Origin: Pandoraea capi | Lineage (GTDB): Bacteria; Pseudomonadota; Gammaproteobacteria; Burkholderiales; Burkholderiaceae | Reading direction: 5' to 3' | DNA: 64,000 nucleotides | Assembly: GCF_902459735.1 (NCBI RefSeq) | Contig: NZ_CABPRV010000013.1 | Coordinates: 124,001-188,000 of the forward strand | The notes under the pieces: model-generated | The model's database searches: none | Seen by the model: the letters and a program-made list of their open reading frames with translations, nothing else | Told to the model about the DNA's origin: nothing | Shown here: positions 43,211 to 51,241 of the stretch, in pieces | Position numbering within the stretch: position 1 is the stretch's first letter | Layout: each line of letters opens with the position of its first letter | Translations under genes and position numbers: made by a program

Positions 43211-44768
43211 CTTCGGCTCGCAAGTCACCCAGCTCATCGGACGCCGCGTTCGCGAAGCGCACGTCTACTGCGAGATCCATCCGAACGACGTTTCGGACGA
43301 ATTCATCCGCGAATTCAATCCGAAGGCGATCATTCTGTCGGGTAGCCACGCGAGCACGTACGAGGATCAGGATCTGCGTGCACCGCAGGCGGTCTGGGAT
43401 CTGGGCGTGCCGGTGCTGGGCATTTGCTACGGTATGTTTGCGATGACGGTCCAGTTGGGCGGTCAGGTCGAAGCCAGCAATCATCGTGAATTCGGCTATG
43501 CCGAAGTGCGTGCGCATGGTCACACGCCGCTGCTCGACGGCATTGAGGATTTCCGTACGACCGAAGGTCACGGCATGCTCAAGGTGTGGATGAGCCACGG
43601 CGACAAGGTCACGCAACTGCCGGAAGGCTTTGTGCTGATGGCGTCGACGCCGAGCTGCCCGATCGCCGGCATGGCCGACGTGAATCGTCATTACTATGCC
43701 GTGCAGTTCCATCCGGAAGTCACGCATACCGTGAAGGGCCGCGAGTTGCTCGAACGTTTCGTGCTGGAAATCGCCGGGGCGAAGCCGGACTGGATCATGC
43801 GCGATCACATCGAGGAAGCCGTCAAGGCGATCCGCGAGCAGGTCGGTGACGAGGAAGTGATTCTGGGGTTGTCGGGCGGTGTCGATTCGAGCGTCGCGGC
43901 GGCGCTGATTCACCGTGCCATCGGCGATCAGCTGACGTGCGTGTTCGTCGATCACGGTCTGCTGCGTCTGAACGAAGGCCAGATGGTGATGGAGATGTTC
44001 CAGGGCCGTCTGCACGCGAAGGTCGTCCATGTGGACGCTACGGCGCAGTTCATGGGCCACCTGACGGGCGTGACCGATCCGGAGCAGAAGCGCAAGATCA
44101 TCGGTCGTGAGTTCGTCGAAGTGTTCCAGGCCGAAGCGAAGAAGCTCAAGAACGCGAAGTGGCTGGCGCAGGGCACGATCTATCCGGACGTGATCGAGTC
44201 GGGCGGTGCGAAGACGAAGAAGGCGACGACGATCAAGAGCCACCACAACGTTGGCGGTTTGCCGGAGACGCTGGGTCTGAAGTTGCTGGAGCCGCTGCGC
44301 GACCTGTTCAAGGACGAAGTGCGCGAACTCGGCGTGGCGCTGGGTCTGCCGCACGACATGGTGTACCGTCACCCGTTCCCGGGCCCGGGTCTGGGCGTGC
44401 GCATTCTGGGTGAAGTGAAGCAGGAGTATGCGGATCTGCTGCGCCGCGCCGATGCGATCTTCATCGAAGAGCTGCGCAACACCGTAGAGCCGAACAGCGG
44501 CAAGACGTGGTATGAACTGACGAGCCAGGCGTTCGCGGTGTTCCTGCCGGTCAAGAGCGTTGGCGTGATGGGCGATGGCCGTACGTACGAATGGGTCGTG
44601 GCACTGCGCGCCGTGCAGACGCAAGACTTCATGACGGCACACTGGGCCCACCTGCCGCACGACCTGCTCGGCAAGGTCTCGAACCGCATCATCAACGAAG
44701 TGCGCGGCCTGAACCGGGTTGTCTATGACATCTCGGGTAAGCCGCCTGCGACGATCGAGTGGGAGTGA
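43185..44768 (+). CDS. guaA: GMP synthase (glutamine-hydrolysing)
   Basis: This 527-residue enzyme aminates XMP to GMP. The class I glutamine amidotransferase domain has the nucleophile in LGICYGMF (C81) and QFHPEVTHT; the ATP pyrophosphatase domain has the PP-loop [12 protein letters not shown], and the C-terminal dimerisation domain ends with KPPATIEWE. The ATG at 43185 ([13 protein letters not shown]) is the normal start. It overlaps the preceding membrane-protein gene by 26 bases. Confidence 0.98.
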   Translation: MHDKILILDFGSQVTQLIGRRVREAHVYCEIHPNDVSDEFIREFNPKAIILSGSHASTYEDQDLRAPQAVWDLGVPVLGICYGMFAMTVQLGGQVEASNHREFGYAEVRAHGHTPLLDGIEDFRTTEGHGMLKVWMSHGDKVTQLPEGFVLMASTPSCPIAGMADVNRHYYAVQFHPEVTHTVKGRELLERFVLEIAGAKPDWIMRDHIEEAVKAIREQVGDEEVILGLSGGVDSSVAAALIHRAIGDQLTCVFVDHGLLRLNEGQMVMEMFQGRLHAKVVHVDATAQFMGHLTGVTDPEQKRKIIGREFVEVFQAEAKKLKNAKWLAQGTIYPDVIESGGAKTKKATTIKSHHNVGGLPETLGLKLLEPLRDLFKDEVRELGVALGLPHDMVYRHPFPGPGLGVRILGEVKQEYADLLRRADAIFIEELRNTVEPNSGKTWYELTSQAFAVFLPVKSVGVMGDGRTYEWVVALRAVQTQDFMTAHWAHLPHDLLGKVSNRIINEVRGLNRVVYDISGKPPATIEWE

Positions 44769-44810
44769 TCCCGCGTCGTCTCGTCTAGGTAGGTGCAAAC
44801 CGACTGCTCA

Positions 44811-44836
44811 AGCCCGCTTCATTGCGGGCTTTTTTT
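44811..44836 (+). terminator. Terminator after guaA
   Basis: AGCCCGC-TTCATT-GCGGGCT is followed by a run of T residues, 43 bases past guaA and 31 bases before the reductase gene. Confidence 0.88.
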
Positions 44837-44866
44837 CGTCTCGAATGCCTGTCAGGGGGAATGAAG

Positions 44867-45757
44867 ATGTCTGAACGTCCAACCGTTGCGCTCATTGGTC
44901 CGGGGGCTATTGGTACCGTGATTGCTGCCGCGTTGCATGAAGTTGACCGCACGCCAGTGCTTTGTGGGCGCACTGCGCATGCGCAGTTGGCGTTGCGTCA
45001 TGACGAGGGCGAAATCGTGGTGCCGGGTCCGGTGTTGAGTGATCCGGCAACGATTGATCACCCGGTCGACGTAGTGTTTGTCGCCGTGAAGACGACACAG
45101 GTTGCTGACAGCGCCGACTGGCTGGCGGCGCTATGCGATCAGAACACCGTGGTATGCGCGCTGCAAAATGGTGTCGAGCAGCAAGCGCAGCTCAAACCCT
45201 ATGTCAACGGCGCAACGGTGCTGCCCTCGGTTGTCTGGTTCCCCGCGCAGCGCGAGGCCGATGCTTCCGTCTGGCTGCGTGCGAAACCACGTCTGACCTT
45301 GCCCGACGTGCCGCAAGCGACACGCGTCGCCGATTTGCTGAGCGGTACCCGCTGCGCAGTCGATCTGTCAGCCGACTTTACCTCCGTCGCCTGGCGCAAA
45401 CTCCTGCAGAACGCGGTCGCAGGCCTGATGGTGCTGGCGAATCGTCGCGCTGGCATGTTCTCGCGAAGCGATATCGCAGGCCTGGCGTCCGCCTATTTGC
45501 ACGAATGTCTGAGCGTGGCCCGAGCAAGCGGTGCGTCGCTGAGCGACAGCGTTCCGCAGGAAATCCTCGACGCGTTTCAGCGTGCACCCGCCGATTTAGG
45601 CACTTCCATCCTTGCCGATCGACAAGCCAATCGTCCGCTTGAGTGGGATATCCGAAATGGCGTCATCCAGCGTTATGGCCGCCTGCATCACGTTCCTACG
45701 CCGATCAGCGATGTGGTGGTGCCGCTGTTGGCGGCTGGTAGCGAAGGGCCGGGTTAA
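44867..45757 (+). CDS. 2-dehydropantoate 2-reductase family protein
   Basis: This 296-residue ApbA/PanE-type protein has an N-terminal Rossmann domain with GPGAIG (11-16) and a C-terminal helical domain with the catalytic-lysine region SVAWRKLLQNAV. Known members reduce ketopantoate with NADPH in pantothenate synthesis, but many paralogues have other 2-oxoacid substrates, so the exact role is uncertain. GGGGGA gives good spacing to the ATG at 44867; an ATG six bases upstream is too close to it. Confidence 0.85.
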   Translation: MSERPTVALIGPGAIGTVIAAALHEVDRTPVLCGRTAHAQLALRHDEGEIVVPGPVLSDPATIDHPVDVVFVAVKTTQVADSADWLAALCDQNTVVCALQNGVEQQAQLKPYVNGATVLPSVVWFPAQREADASVWLRAKPRLTLPDVPQATRVADLLSGTRCAVDLSADFTSVAWRKLLQNAVAGLMVLANRRAGMFSRSDIAGLASAYLHECLSVARASGASLSDSVPQEILDAFQRAPADLGTSILADRQANRPLEWDIRNGVIQRYGRLHHVPTPISDVVVPLLAAGSEGPG

Positions 45758-45868
45758 ATGCTTTAGAGGTTAGGGCAATCGCCGCAGGGCTCCGGCGAGT
45801 CGACGCGATCTTACGTCCCGATGGCGACGTGCAGAACTTGCCGTGGTCGTTGCTCAGATGCTGACAGC

Positions 45869-45900
45869 AAAAATGACGGGCGCATCACCGCTCGTCATTT
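45869..45900 (-). terminator. Terminator of the HxlR gene
   Basis: Read on the minus strand, AAATGACG pairs with CGTCATTT, followed by a short T tract. The 5' arm overlaps the stop codon of the HxlR regulator gene. Confidence 0.6.
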
Positions 45901-46443
45901 CGCAACGCCACTCGCAACGGCATCCTCTGCCGCATTCTGCTCCGCTTCCCGATTCTGCTTCGCCTTGGCCAGACGCCAGCGCGTCAATTCATCCGCTCCC
46001 GGACCTTCCACAATCGCGATATCCGGCCCGGTCACCGGCTGACCGGTGCTCTTGTCGATGAACGCCAACTGAACGTCCGCGCCCGTCTTCCGGTTGACGA
46101 TCTTCAGTGACGGGCCATTCGTGCCTGCCATCGCCATCCGATCTCCGAGCTGCGACATCAACGCCATCATCGGGGCGATCTGACGCCCCTTGGGCGTGAG
46201 CCAATACTCGAATCGCTCCGGATTCGTCTGATAGCGGCGCCGCTCCACCAGGCCAGTGGCCTCCAGATGCTTCAACCGGTCACTCAGTGTCGCGTTGGTC
46301 ACGCCGGACGACTGACGGAAGTCGTCATAGCGGTGCAGGCCGATCACGAGATCACGCAGGATCAGCAGACCCCAGCGATCCCCAATCGCACCCATCACAC
46401 CGGCGATGGAACACACCATGCCGTCAAATCCTTTCGAGCGCAT
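45895..46443 (-). CDS. HxlR family transcriptional regulator
   Basis: This 182-residue winged-helix protein has the HxlR core at residues 8-105: a cysteine near the N-terminus (MVCSIAGVMGAIGDRWGLLI), then DDFRQSSGVTNATLSDRLKH and a wing with VERRRYQTNPERFEYWLTPKG. Members often sense electrophiles or quinones through the N-terminal cysteine. A C-terminal extension of about 70 residues (KIVNRKTGADVQLAFID) may be a ligand-binding part. It is divergent from the crotonase gene and probably regulates it and itself. Confidence 0.88.
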   Translation of the reverse strand: MRSKGFDGMVCSIAGVMGAIGDRWGLLILRDLVIGLHRYDDFRQSSGVTNATLSDRLKHLEATGLVERRRYQTNPERFEYWLTPKGRQIAPMMALMSQLGDRMAMAGTNGPSLKIVNRKTGADVQLAFIDKSTGQPVTGPDIAIVEGPGADELTRWRLAKAKQNREAEQNAAEDAVASGVAK

Positions 46444-46483
46444 GTCACGGATCTCCTCGCGGTTTCGAATCCCCGAGTGGGGA

Positions 46484-46618
46484 AACTCTGATTATAAGAA
46501 CTACCTCCGTCGACGGCAACAATCCAGTAAATGAGCGACGTTACGCGCTGAATATTGAAAGAAACGAAGAATTCGTAATACGACCCCGCTTGCACGAATT
46601 GTAACTCTTATAATAAGA
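46484..46618. promoter_or_regulatory. Paired operator-like 16-mers between HxlR gene and crotonase gene
   Basis: AACTCTGATTATAAGA (46484-46499) and AACTCTTATAATAAGA (46603-46618) match at 14 of 16 positions in the same orientation. The right copy contains the near-perfect palindrome TCTTAT-A-ATAAGA. The left copy lies 41 bases from the HxlR start. The region is clearly more AT-rich than its surroundings. I infer HxlR binding sites. Confidence 0.5.
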
Positions 46619-46734
46619 TTGACTATCGAATTTGCCAATTGACTGGCACCGCCACCCATCGCGGACCTTGTTGTCACGTGACGTCTGACGGAATACCCGC
46701 GTCCGAAAGGGCGCATTTACCGAAGCTTCAAGCC

Positions 46735-47712
46735 ATGGAAAAAACGCCAGACCTCACGCGCCGCACTTTGATGAAGGCCACCGCCACCATTGCCGGGATC
46801 GTCCCCGTGATGACTGCGGCAACGACCGCGCTCGGCGCTGAACAGACACCCCCGGCCGCGCAGGCCGCGCCGCTTTCCGGCGGACCTGCACCGCAGCCGA
46901 CAACGCTCGCCGAAGTTCCACTTAGCGCCGATGTCACGTTGACGGTCGAGCGTCGTGGACAGATCGCGTTGCTGGGCCTGAATCGTCCGGCATTGCAAAA
47001 CCGCATCGATCCCGACACGTTTCGCGCGCTGGCACGCGCCTTGTACGACTTCGATCACGATCCATCATTGCGGGCCGTGGTGCTGTACGGTCACGGCGAG
47101 CACTTCTCGCATGGCATCGACGTCGATGCCTTCCGCAAGGCCTCGGCCGCTGGCAGTCCGCTTGTCGGCGTGCCGCGTATCGTCAATCCGCTCAACTACG
47201 GGCCGGGCCATCGCACGAAGCCGTTAATTGTCGCGGTGCATGGCGATACGTGGAACATGGCGCACGAACTGTTCCTCTCGGCGGACATCCGTATTGCTGC
47301 GGCAAATACGCAGTTCGGTCAGGACGAAAACACACACGGACGGTTTCCGGGCGGTGGCTCGACGGTGCGTTTCGTTCAGGAAGCGGGGTGGGGCAACGCC
47401 ATGCGCTACATGCTGACCGGCGATCACTGGACGGCAGACGATGCGTACCGCATGGGCACGCTGCAAGAGATTGCGGAGACACCGCAAGCTGCGCTTGAGC
47501 GAGCCATCGCAATCGCTAACAAGGTCGCAGCTTGCGGCCCGCTTGGCGTGCAGACGACGCTGGCCTCGGCGCACCTCGCCATCGATGCGAGTCAGGGGCC
47601 GGCATTCGCCGCGCTCGGGGCGCAGTACGGCGCGGTGTACCGCACGAACGATTTCATCGAAGGTGTCACGGCCGAGGCACAGGGCCGCGCACCGGTCTTT
47701 CACGGCAACTGA
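46735..47712 (+). CDS. Crotonase/enoyl-CoA hydratase family protein with Tat-like signal
   Basis: This 325-residue protein has an N-terminal TRRTLMKA twin-arginine motif (R9-R10), a hydrophobic stretch and an Ala/Pro-rich spacer to about residue 60, then a crotonase domain. Both residues equivalent to the catalytic glutamates of enoyl-CoA hydratase appear kept: E178 (MAHELFLSADIRI) and E198 (FGQDENTHG), and the GGGST turn follows. Crotonases are normally cytoplasmic because they use CoA thioesters, so a Tat signal would be unusual; the segment could also be a non-cleaved anchor. It is followed by an NmrA gene 99 bases later and probably controlled by the divergent HxlR. Confidence 0.85.
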   Translation: MEKTPDLTRRTLMKATATIAGIVPVMTAATTALGAEQTPPAAQAAPLSGGPAPQPTTLAEVPLSADVTLTVERRGQIALLGLNRPALQNRIDPDTFRALARALYDFDHDPSLRAVVLYGHGEHFSHGIDVDAFRKASAAGSPLVGVPRIVNPLNYGPGHRTKPLIVAVHGDTWNMAHELFLSADIRIAAANTQFGQDENTHGRFPGGGSTVRFVQEAGWGNAMRYMLTGDHWTADDAYRMGTLQEIAETPQAALERAIAIANKVAACGPLGVQTTLASAHLAIDASQGPAFAALGAQYGAVYRTNDFIEGVTAEAQGRAPVFHGN

Positions 47713-47811
47713 TCGCCGTCCACCGCAGGTGGCGTGCAGCGCGGCCAATGCGCCGCGCTGGCGCGCACTGCATCTGAACATCCACATCCATGCCCCGGGA
47801 GGGAACGCGTT

Positions 47812-48906
47812 ATGACGTCTCACGCTACGTCCAGAATTTTCGTCGTCGGTGGCACCGGCGCACAAGGCTTGCCGGTGATCGGTGCGCTGGTCGCCGACAA
47901 GAAGTACTTCGTGCGGGTGCTCAGCCGCGATGCCAACTCTCGACGCGCCCGCGAATTGCTGGCGCTCGGCAACACGGAGATCGTCGAGGGTACGTTTGCG
48001 GACGAAGCCACATTACGTGCAGGACTGCGTGGTTGCGACGGCGCCTTCATCAACATCGACGGCTTCAACACCGGCGAACGGACCGAGATGTACTGGGCGA
48101 TTCGCTGTTACGAAATTGCCATCGAAGAGGGCATCCGGTTCTTCGTCTACGGCAATCTGGATTACGCGCTCAAGAAGGCCGGGTACGACTCGAAATTTCG
48201 CACCGGTCACTACGACGGCAAGGGCCGCATCGGCGAATGGATCCTGTTTCAGAACCAGACAAATCGCGAGCGTATGGGGGCTGCGGTGTTCACCTCCGGG
48301 CCGTACATGGAGATGGCCATCGCGGCCATGACGCCGATGTCGCCCTCAGTGGAAGACGGTGTCGTGACGTGGCGTGTGCCGCTGGGCGACGGCGCGGTGC
48401 CGCACGTCGCCCTCGATGACTGCGGCTATTACGTGCGCTGGCTCTTCGACAACCCGTCGCGCGCGAACGGGATGAACCTCGAAGTCGCCATCGAGCATGT
48501 GCATTACGCGCGGCTTGCCGAGGCGTTCGAAGCAGTCACAGGGCGCCCCGCGCGTTACGTCGACACGGCCGTGGACGACTATTGGCAAGGCCCGCTGGCG
48601 GCGTCCGCCGGGCGGCCCGCCGGTTACAACGCAGACCCGAAAGACAAGAGCACCATGAGTTTTCGCGACAATTTCACCGGGTTCTGGAATGTCTGGAAGC
48701 ACAACGTAATTGCGCGCGATTACGCATTGCTCGATGAGATTCATCCAAATCGCATCCGGACCGTGGAGGCGTGGCTGCGACGGGAGCAGGAGAAGGGGCT
48801 CGCGCTCGGCAAAGGCGGACTCTGGGAGCGCGTGCAGCCGGAAAACTGGTTCCGGCAACCGCCATTGCTCAAGCTGGTCGAGGATCGGGGGCAGGGCGCG
48901 CTCTGA
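47812..48906 (+). CDS. NmrA-like family NAD(P)-binding protein
   Basis: This 364-residue atypical SDR has an N-terminal Rossmann fold with VVGGTGAQG (about 11-19) and the RVLSRDANSRRARELL segment that contacts the cofactor phosphate, as in NmrA proteins, which sense NADP(H) or act as oxidoreductases. GGGAGGGA precedes the ATG at 47812. It lies downstream of the crotonase on the same strand, so a shared redox or catabolic pathway is plausible; the substrate is unknown. Confidence 0.85.
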   Translation: MTSHATSRIFVVGGTGAQGLPVIGALVADKKYFVRVLSRDANSRRARELLALGNTEIVEGTFADEATLRAGLRGCDGAFINIDGFNTGERTEMYWAIRCYEIAIEEGIRFFVYGNLDYALKKAGYDSKFRTGHYDGKGRIGEWILFQNQTNRERMGAAVFTSGPYMEMAIAAMTPMSPSVEDGVVTWRVPLGDGAVPHVALDDCGYYVRWLFDNPSRANGMNLEVAIEHVHYARLAEAFEAVTGRPARYVDTAVDDYWQGPLAASAGRPAGYNADPKDKSTMSFRDNFTGFWNVWKHNVIARDYALLDEIHPNRIRTVEAWLRREQEKGLALGKGGLWERVQPENWFRQPPLLKLVEDRGQGAL

Positions 48907-48912
48907 TCTCCC

Positions 48913-49062
48913 TCACGCGCCCGGCGGAATCGTGCCTTCGATCATCGTGAACTGGCCTCCCGTCTGCTGCGAGGACAACAGCACCCGCATCGAAACGCCA
49001 AGGAATAAATAGGTAGGGGCCGAACGTTCTACTACGGACGGCAGCGAAGCAACGGATGTCAT
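48913..49062 (-). pseudogene. Truncated cupin-domain gene (49 residues, 3' end lost)
   Basis: On the minus strand an ATG at 49062 opens a 49-residue frame that stops at TGA 48915-48913. Its sequence runs through PTYLFLGVSMRVLLS, then SSQQTGGQFTMIEGTIPPGA, which is the N-terminal signature of a common cupin family in which the PPG is normally followed by PPPH and the metal-binding histidines. Here it ends abruptly at PPGA, only seven bases from the stop of the convergent NmrA gene. No continuation is found in any minus-strand frame under the NmrA gene, so a truncation rather than a frameshift is likely. The rest of the 48907-49273 gap shows nothing else I can name. Confidence 0.65.
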
Positions 49063-49273
49063 CTCGAACTCTCGATTGGCAGGACACGACGAAACCCGGA
49101 TATCGGGCGGACGTTCGCATTAGCGCACACCACCCACCGGTCGACAGGCCGGATCCGGCGATTCGCGACCTAAAATTCCGTTCGTCCTGAAAGTCCGAAA
49201 GGTCCTGGAAGACGCGTCGGCGCATTCACCACAACCAAGGGCACGCAGGGGCAGTAATGGCAGGAAGACCCGC

Positions 49274-50149
49274 ATGAAACCGGAACGCATTACCGCGATT
49301 CGCGATGGAAAACGTGTGCCGTTGTTCGACGGCGAACCGCTCGGGCTGCATTCGCCGTCGCCGACGCTGCTCATCGAAACGCACGAGGTCCCGTCCGACA
49401 TGCCGCTCTCGCATGTCATCACCGAACAGATCGCCACCCTGTTTCTCGACGCGGCGCACATCGATCACTGCTCCGACAGCTTGCCGCCTGAGCGCCTCGT
49501 GGTGCCCGCAGGTGCCGTGGCACTGTCGTTGCGCGACGAAATGGAGACGGTACGCTGGGTGCGGCCAGCACGCGTGGTGAGTGTGCGCATCGACGACCGC
49601 GTGCTGGCGGAGGCCTCGCTTGCCGCCGGCCGGAGCGGGCGGGCGACGGTCATGCCCGCCAGCAGCGTACAAAGCGCGCAACTGACGATGCTCATGGGCG
49701 CACTTCATGCGGAGCAACGCGACGGCTTTCGCAGCGGTCGACTTTTCCTCGACGGCATCGAGCAGGCGATGGCGGCAACGCTGGTCGGTCACCACGCGTC
49801 TTGCGCTGCGTCAGAAAGCGGTGGGGGGCTGACACCTGCGCAGGCCCGACGCGTGGACGATCTCGTGCGTAGCCGGTTGGATGGCACCGTCGCGATGGCC
49901 GAACTTGCGGATTGCGCGGGTTACAGCGTGTCGCACTTCACGGCGCTGTTCCGGCAGACGTTCGGTACCACGCCCCATCGGTATGTGACGCGACTGCGCA
50001 TAGAGCGCGCGATGACGCTGCTCGCCAAGCCGCATTGGTCGGTACCCGATGTCGCCATCGATTGCGGCTTCCAGACGACGCAGCACTTTGCCCGTGTCTT
50101 TCGGGCAGTCACCGGCGTTTCGCCGGGGGAGTTCCGGCGTCGCGGCTGA
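49274..50149 (+). CDS. AraC family transcriptional regulator
   Basis: This 291-residue regulator has a C-terminal AraC/XylS DNA-binding domain with two helix-turn-helix motifs (MAELADCAGYSVSHFTALFR and VPDVAIDCGFQTTQHFARVF, residues about 205-290). The N-terminal part is a ligand-binding or dimerisation region without a family I can name. It is divergent from the truncated cupin gene, which may have been its former target. The stop codon begins a short pentamer repeat. Confidence 0.88.
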   Translation: MKPERITAIRDGKRVPLFDGEPLGLHSPSPTLLIETHEVPSDMPLSHVITEQIATLFLDAAHIDHCSDSLPPERLVVPAGAVALSLRDEMETVRWVRPARVVSVRIDDRVLAEASLAAGRSGRATVMPASSVQSAQLTMLMGALHAEQRDGFRSGRLFLDGIEQAMAATLVGHHASCAASESGGGLTPAQARRVDDLVRSRLDGTVAMAELADCAGYSVSHFTALFRQTFGTTPHRYVTRLRIERAMTLLAKPHWSVPDVAIDCGFQTTQHFARVFRAVTGVSPGEFRRRG

Positions 50150-50171
50150 TGTGATGTGATGTGACGTGACG
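50147..50171. repeat. Pentanucleotide tandem repeat between convergent regulators
   Basis: TGATG occurs three times followed by TGACG twice, starting with the AraC stop codon and ending exactly at the stop of the convergent LysR gene. Confidence 0.7.
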
Positions 50172-51086
50172 TCAGGTCTTCTGCGTCGGATTCGTCGCCC
50201 GGAACCACGTCACCAGAAAGTCCGCCAACGCTCGCGTCTTCGCGGAGAGATGGCTTTTGGTCGGATAGACGAGCTTGATGTCGGCTGGCGGTAGCGCCCA
50301 GTCGACCATGACGGCGCGCAATTGGCCTGACGCGAGATACGGATGGATGTCCCACATCGAGCGGATGAGCATGCCGTGTCCGTCCAGCGCCCATGTCGTG
50401 GCGGCGGCACCGTCGTTGGTACTCAGCATGCCGCGTACCTTGACCGTCTCCTGACGATCGGCCTGCCGGAAGTGCCAGGTCCCGTAGGTCTCGTCGCTCT
50501 CGCGAATCACGATGCACTGATGCGCCGCCAGATCCGACGGGTGCACCGGCTCGCCCGAGTCGGCCAGATAGCTGGGCGATGCGCATAGCACCCGCGCGTT
50601 CGGCATCAACTGCCGCGCCGTCAGACGGGAGTCCGGTAGATCGCCGAAGCGGATCGCCGCATCGAATCCTTGTTCGACGAGATTCACCGGACGATCCGTT
50701 AGATGCAACTGCACCTCGACCTCGGGGTACTCGCGGGCAAACGCAGAGAGCGCCGGGGCGATGTGCGTGCGTCCGAAGCCGAGCGTTGCGGCCAGTCGCA
50801 GCAGGCCGCGAGGCGAGGTCTGCGCGCCGGTCACGGCGTGCTCCAACGCTTCGAGTTCGCCGAGGATTCGTGCGCCGTCCTGCAAGTACATCTCGCCTTC
50901 GGGCGTGAGGCTGATGCGTCGCGTCGTACGATGCAGCAATCGCACGCCGAGCCGATGCTCCAGTTGCGCCAGCCGACGGCTGACCGCCGGTGGCGTAATG
51001 CCCATCTGCTGGGCGGCAGCGGCCATGCTGCCTTCCTTCATGAGCGTCGCGAAAAAGCGCAGATCGGAGAAGCCGTCCACTGACAT
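50172..51086 (-). CDS. LysR family transcriptional regulator
   Basis: This 304-residue protein has an N-terminal winged helix (residues about 5-63, GSMAAAAQQMGITPPAVSRR) and a C-terminal periplasmic-binding-like effector domain. I chose the ATG at 51086; a GTG at 51131 in frame would add fifteen residues and run into the operator palindrome. It is divergent from the haloacetate dehalogenase gene, the typical layout for a LysR regulator and its target. Confidence 0.9.
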   Translation of the reverse strand: MSVDGFSDLRFFATLMKEGSMAAAAQQMGITPPAVSRRLAQLEHRLGVRLLHRTTRRISLTPEGEMYLQDGARILGELEALEHAVTGAQTSPRGLLRLAATLGFGRTHIAPALSAFAREYPEVEVQLHLTDRPVNLVEQGFDAAIRFGDLPDSRLTARQLMPNARVLCASPSYLADSGEPVHPSDLAAHQCIVIRESDETYGTWHFRQADRQETVKVRGMLSTNDGAAATTWALDGHGMLIRSMWDIHPYLASGQLRAVMVDWALPPADIKLVYPTKSHLSAKTRALADFLVTWFRATNPTQKT

Positions 51087-51114
51087 GTCGATTCGTGCAT
51101 TGCAATTAAGAATG

Positions 51115-51133
51115 AAGTGATTTTGAGTCACTT
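51115..51133. promoter_or_regulatory. Candidate LysR operator before the dehalogenase
   Basis: AAGTGA-N7-TCACTT is a perfect palindrome with a T-N11-A core (T51118, A51130), lying between the divergent LysR and dehalogenase genes. TATAGG at 51153-51158 may be the dehalogenase -10. Confidence 0.5.
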
Positions 51134-51241
51134 TATGTCGTTTTGCATCAAATATAGGATGTGCATGACACGCGGCCGTGCGCCGCTATCTCATCAAACT
51201 CGCATCGAACCCGCACCGAACCTGACGGCAGAAAAGGGCCT

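Noticed and set aside
43122-44798. Long minus-strand open frame under guaA
   Set aside because: Shadow of guaA; no start context or motif.
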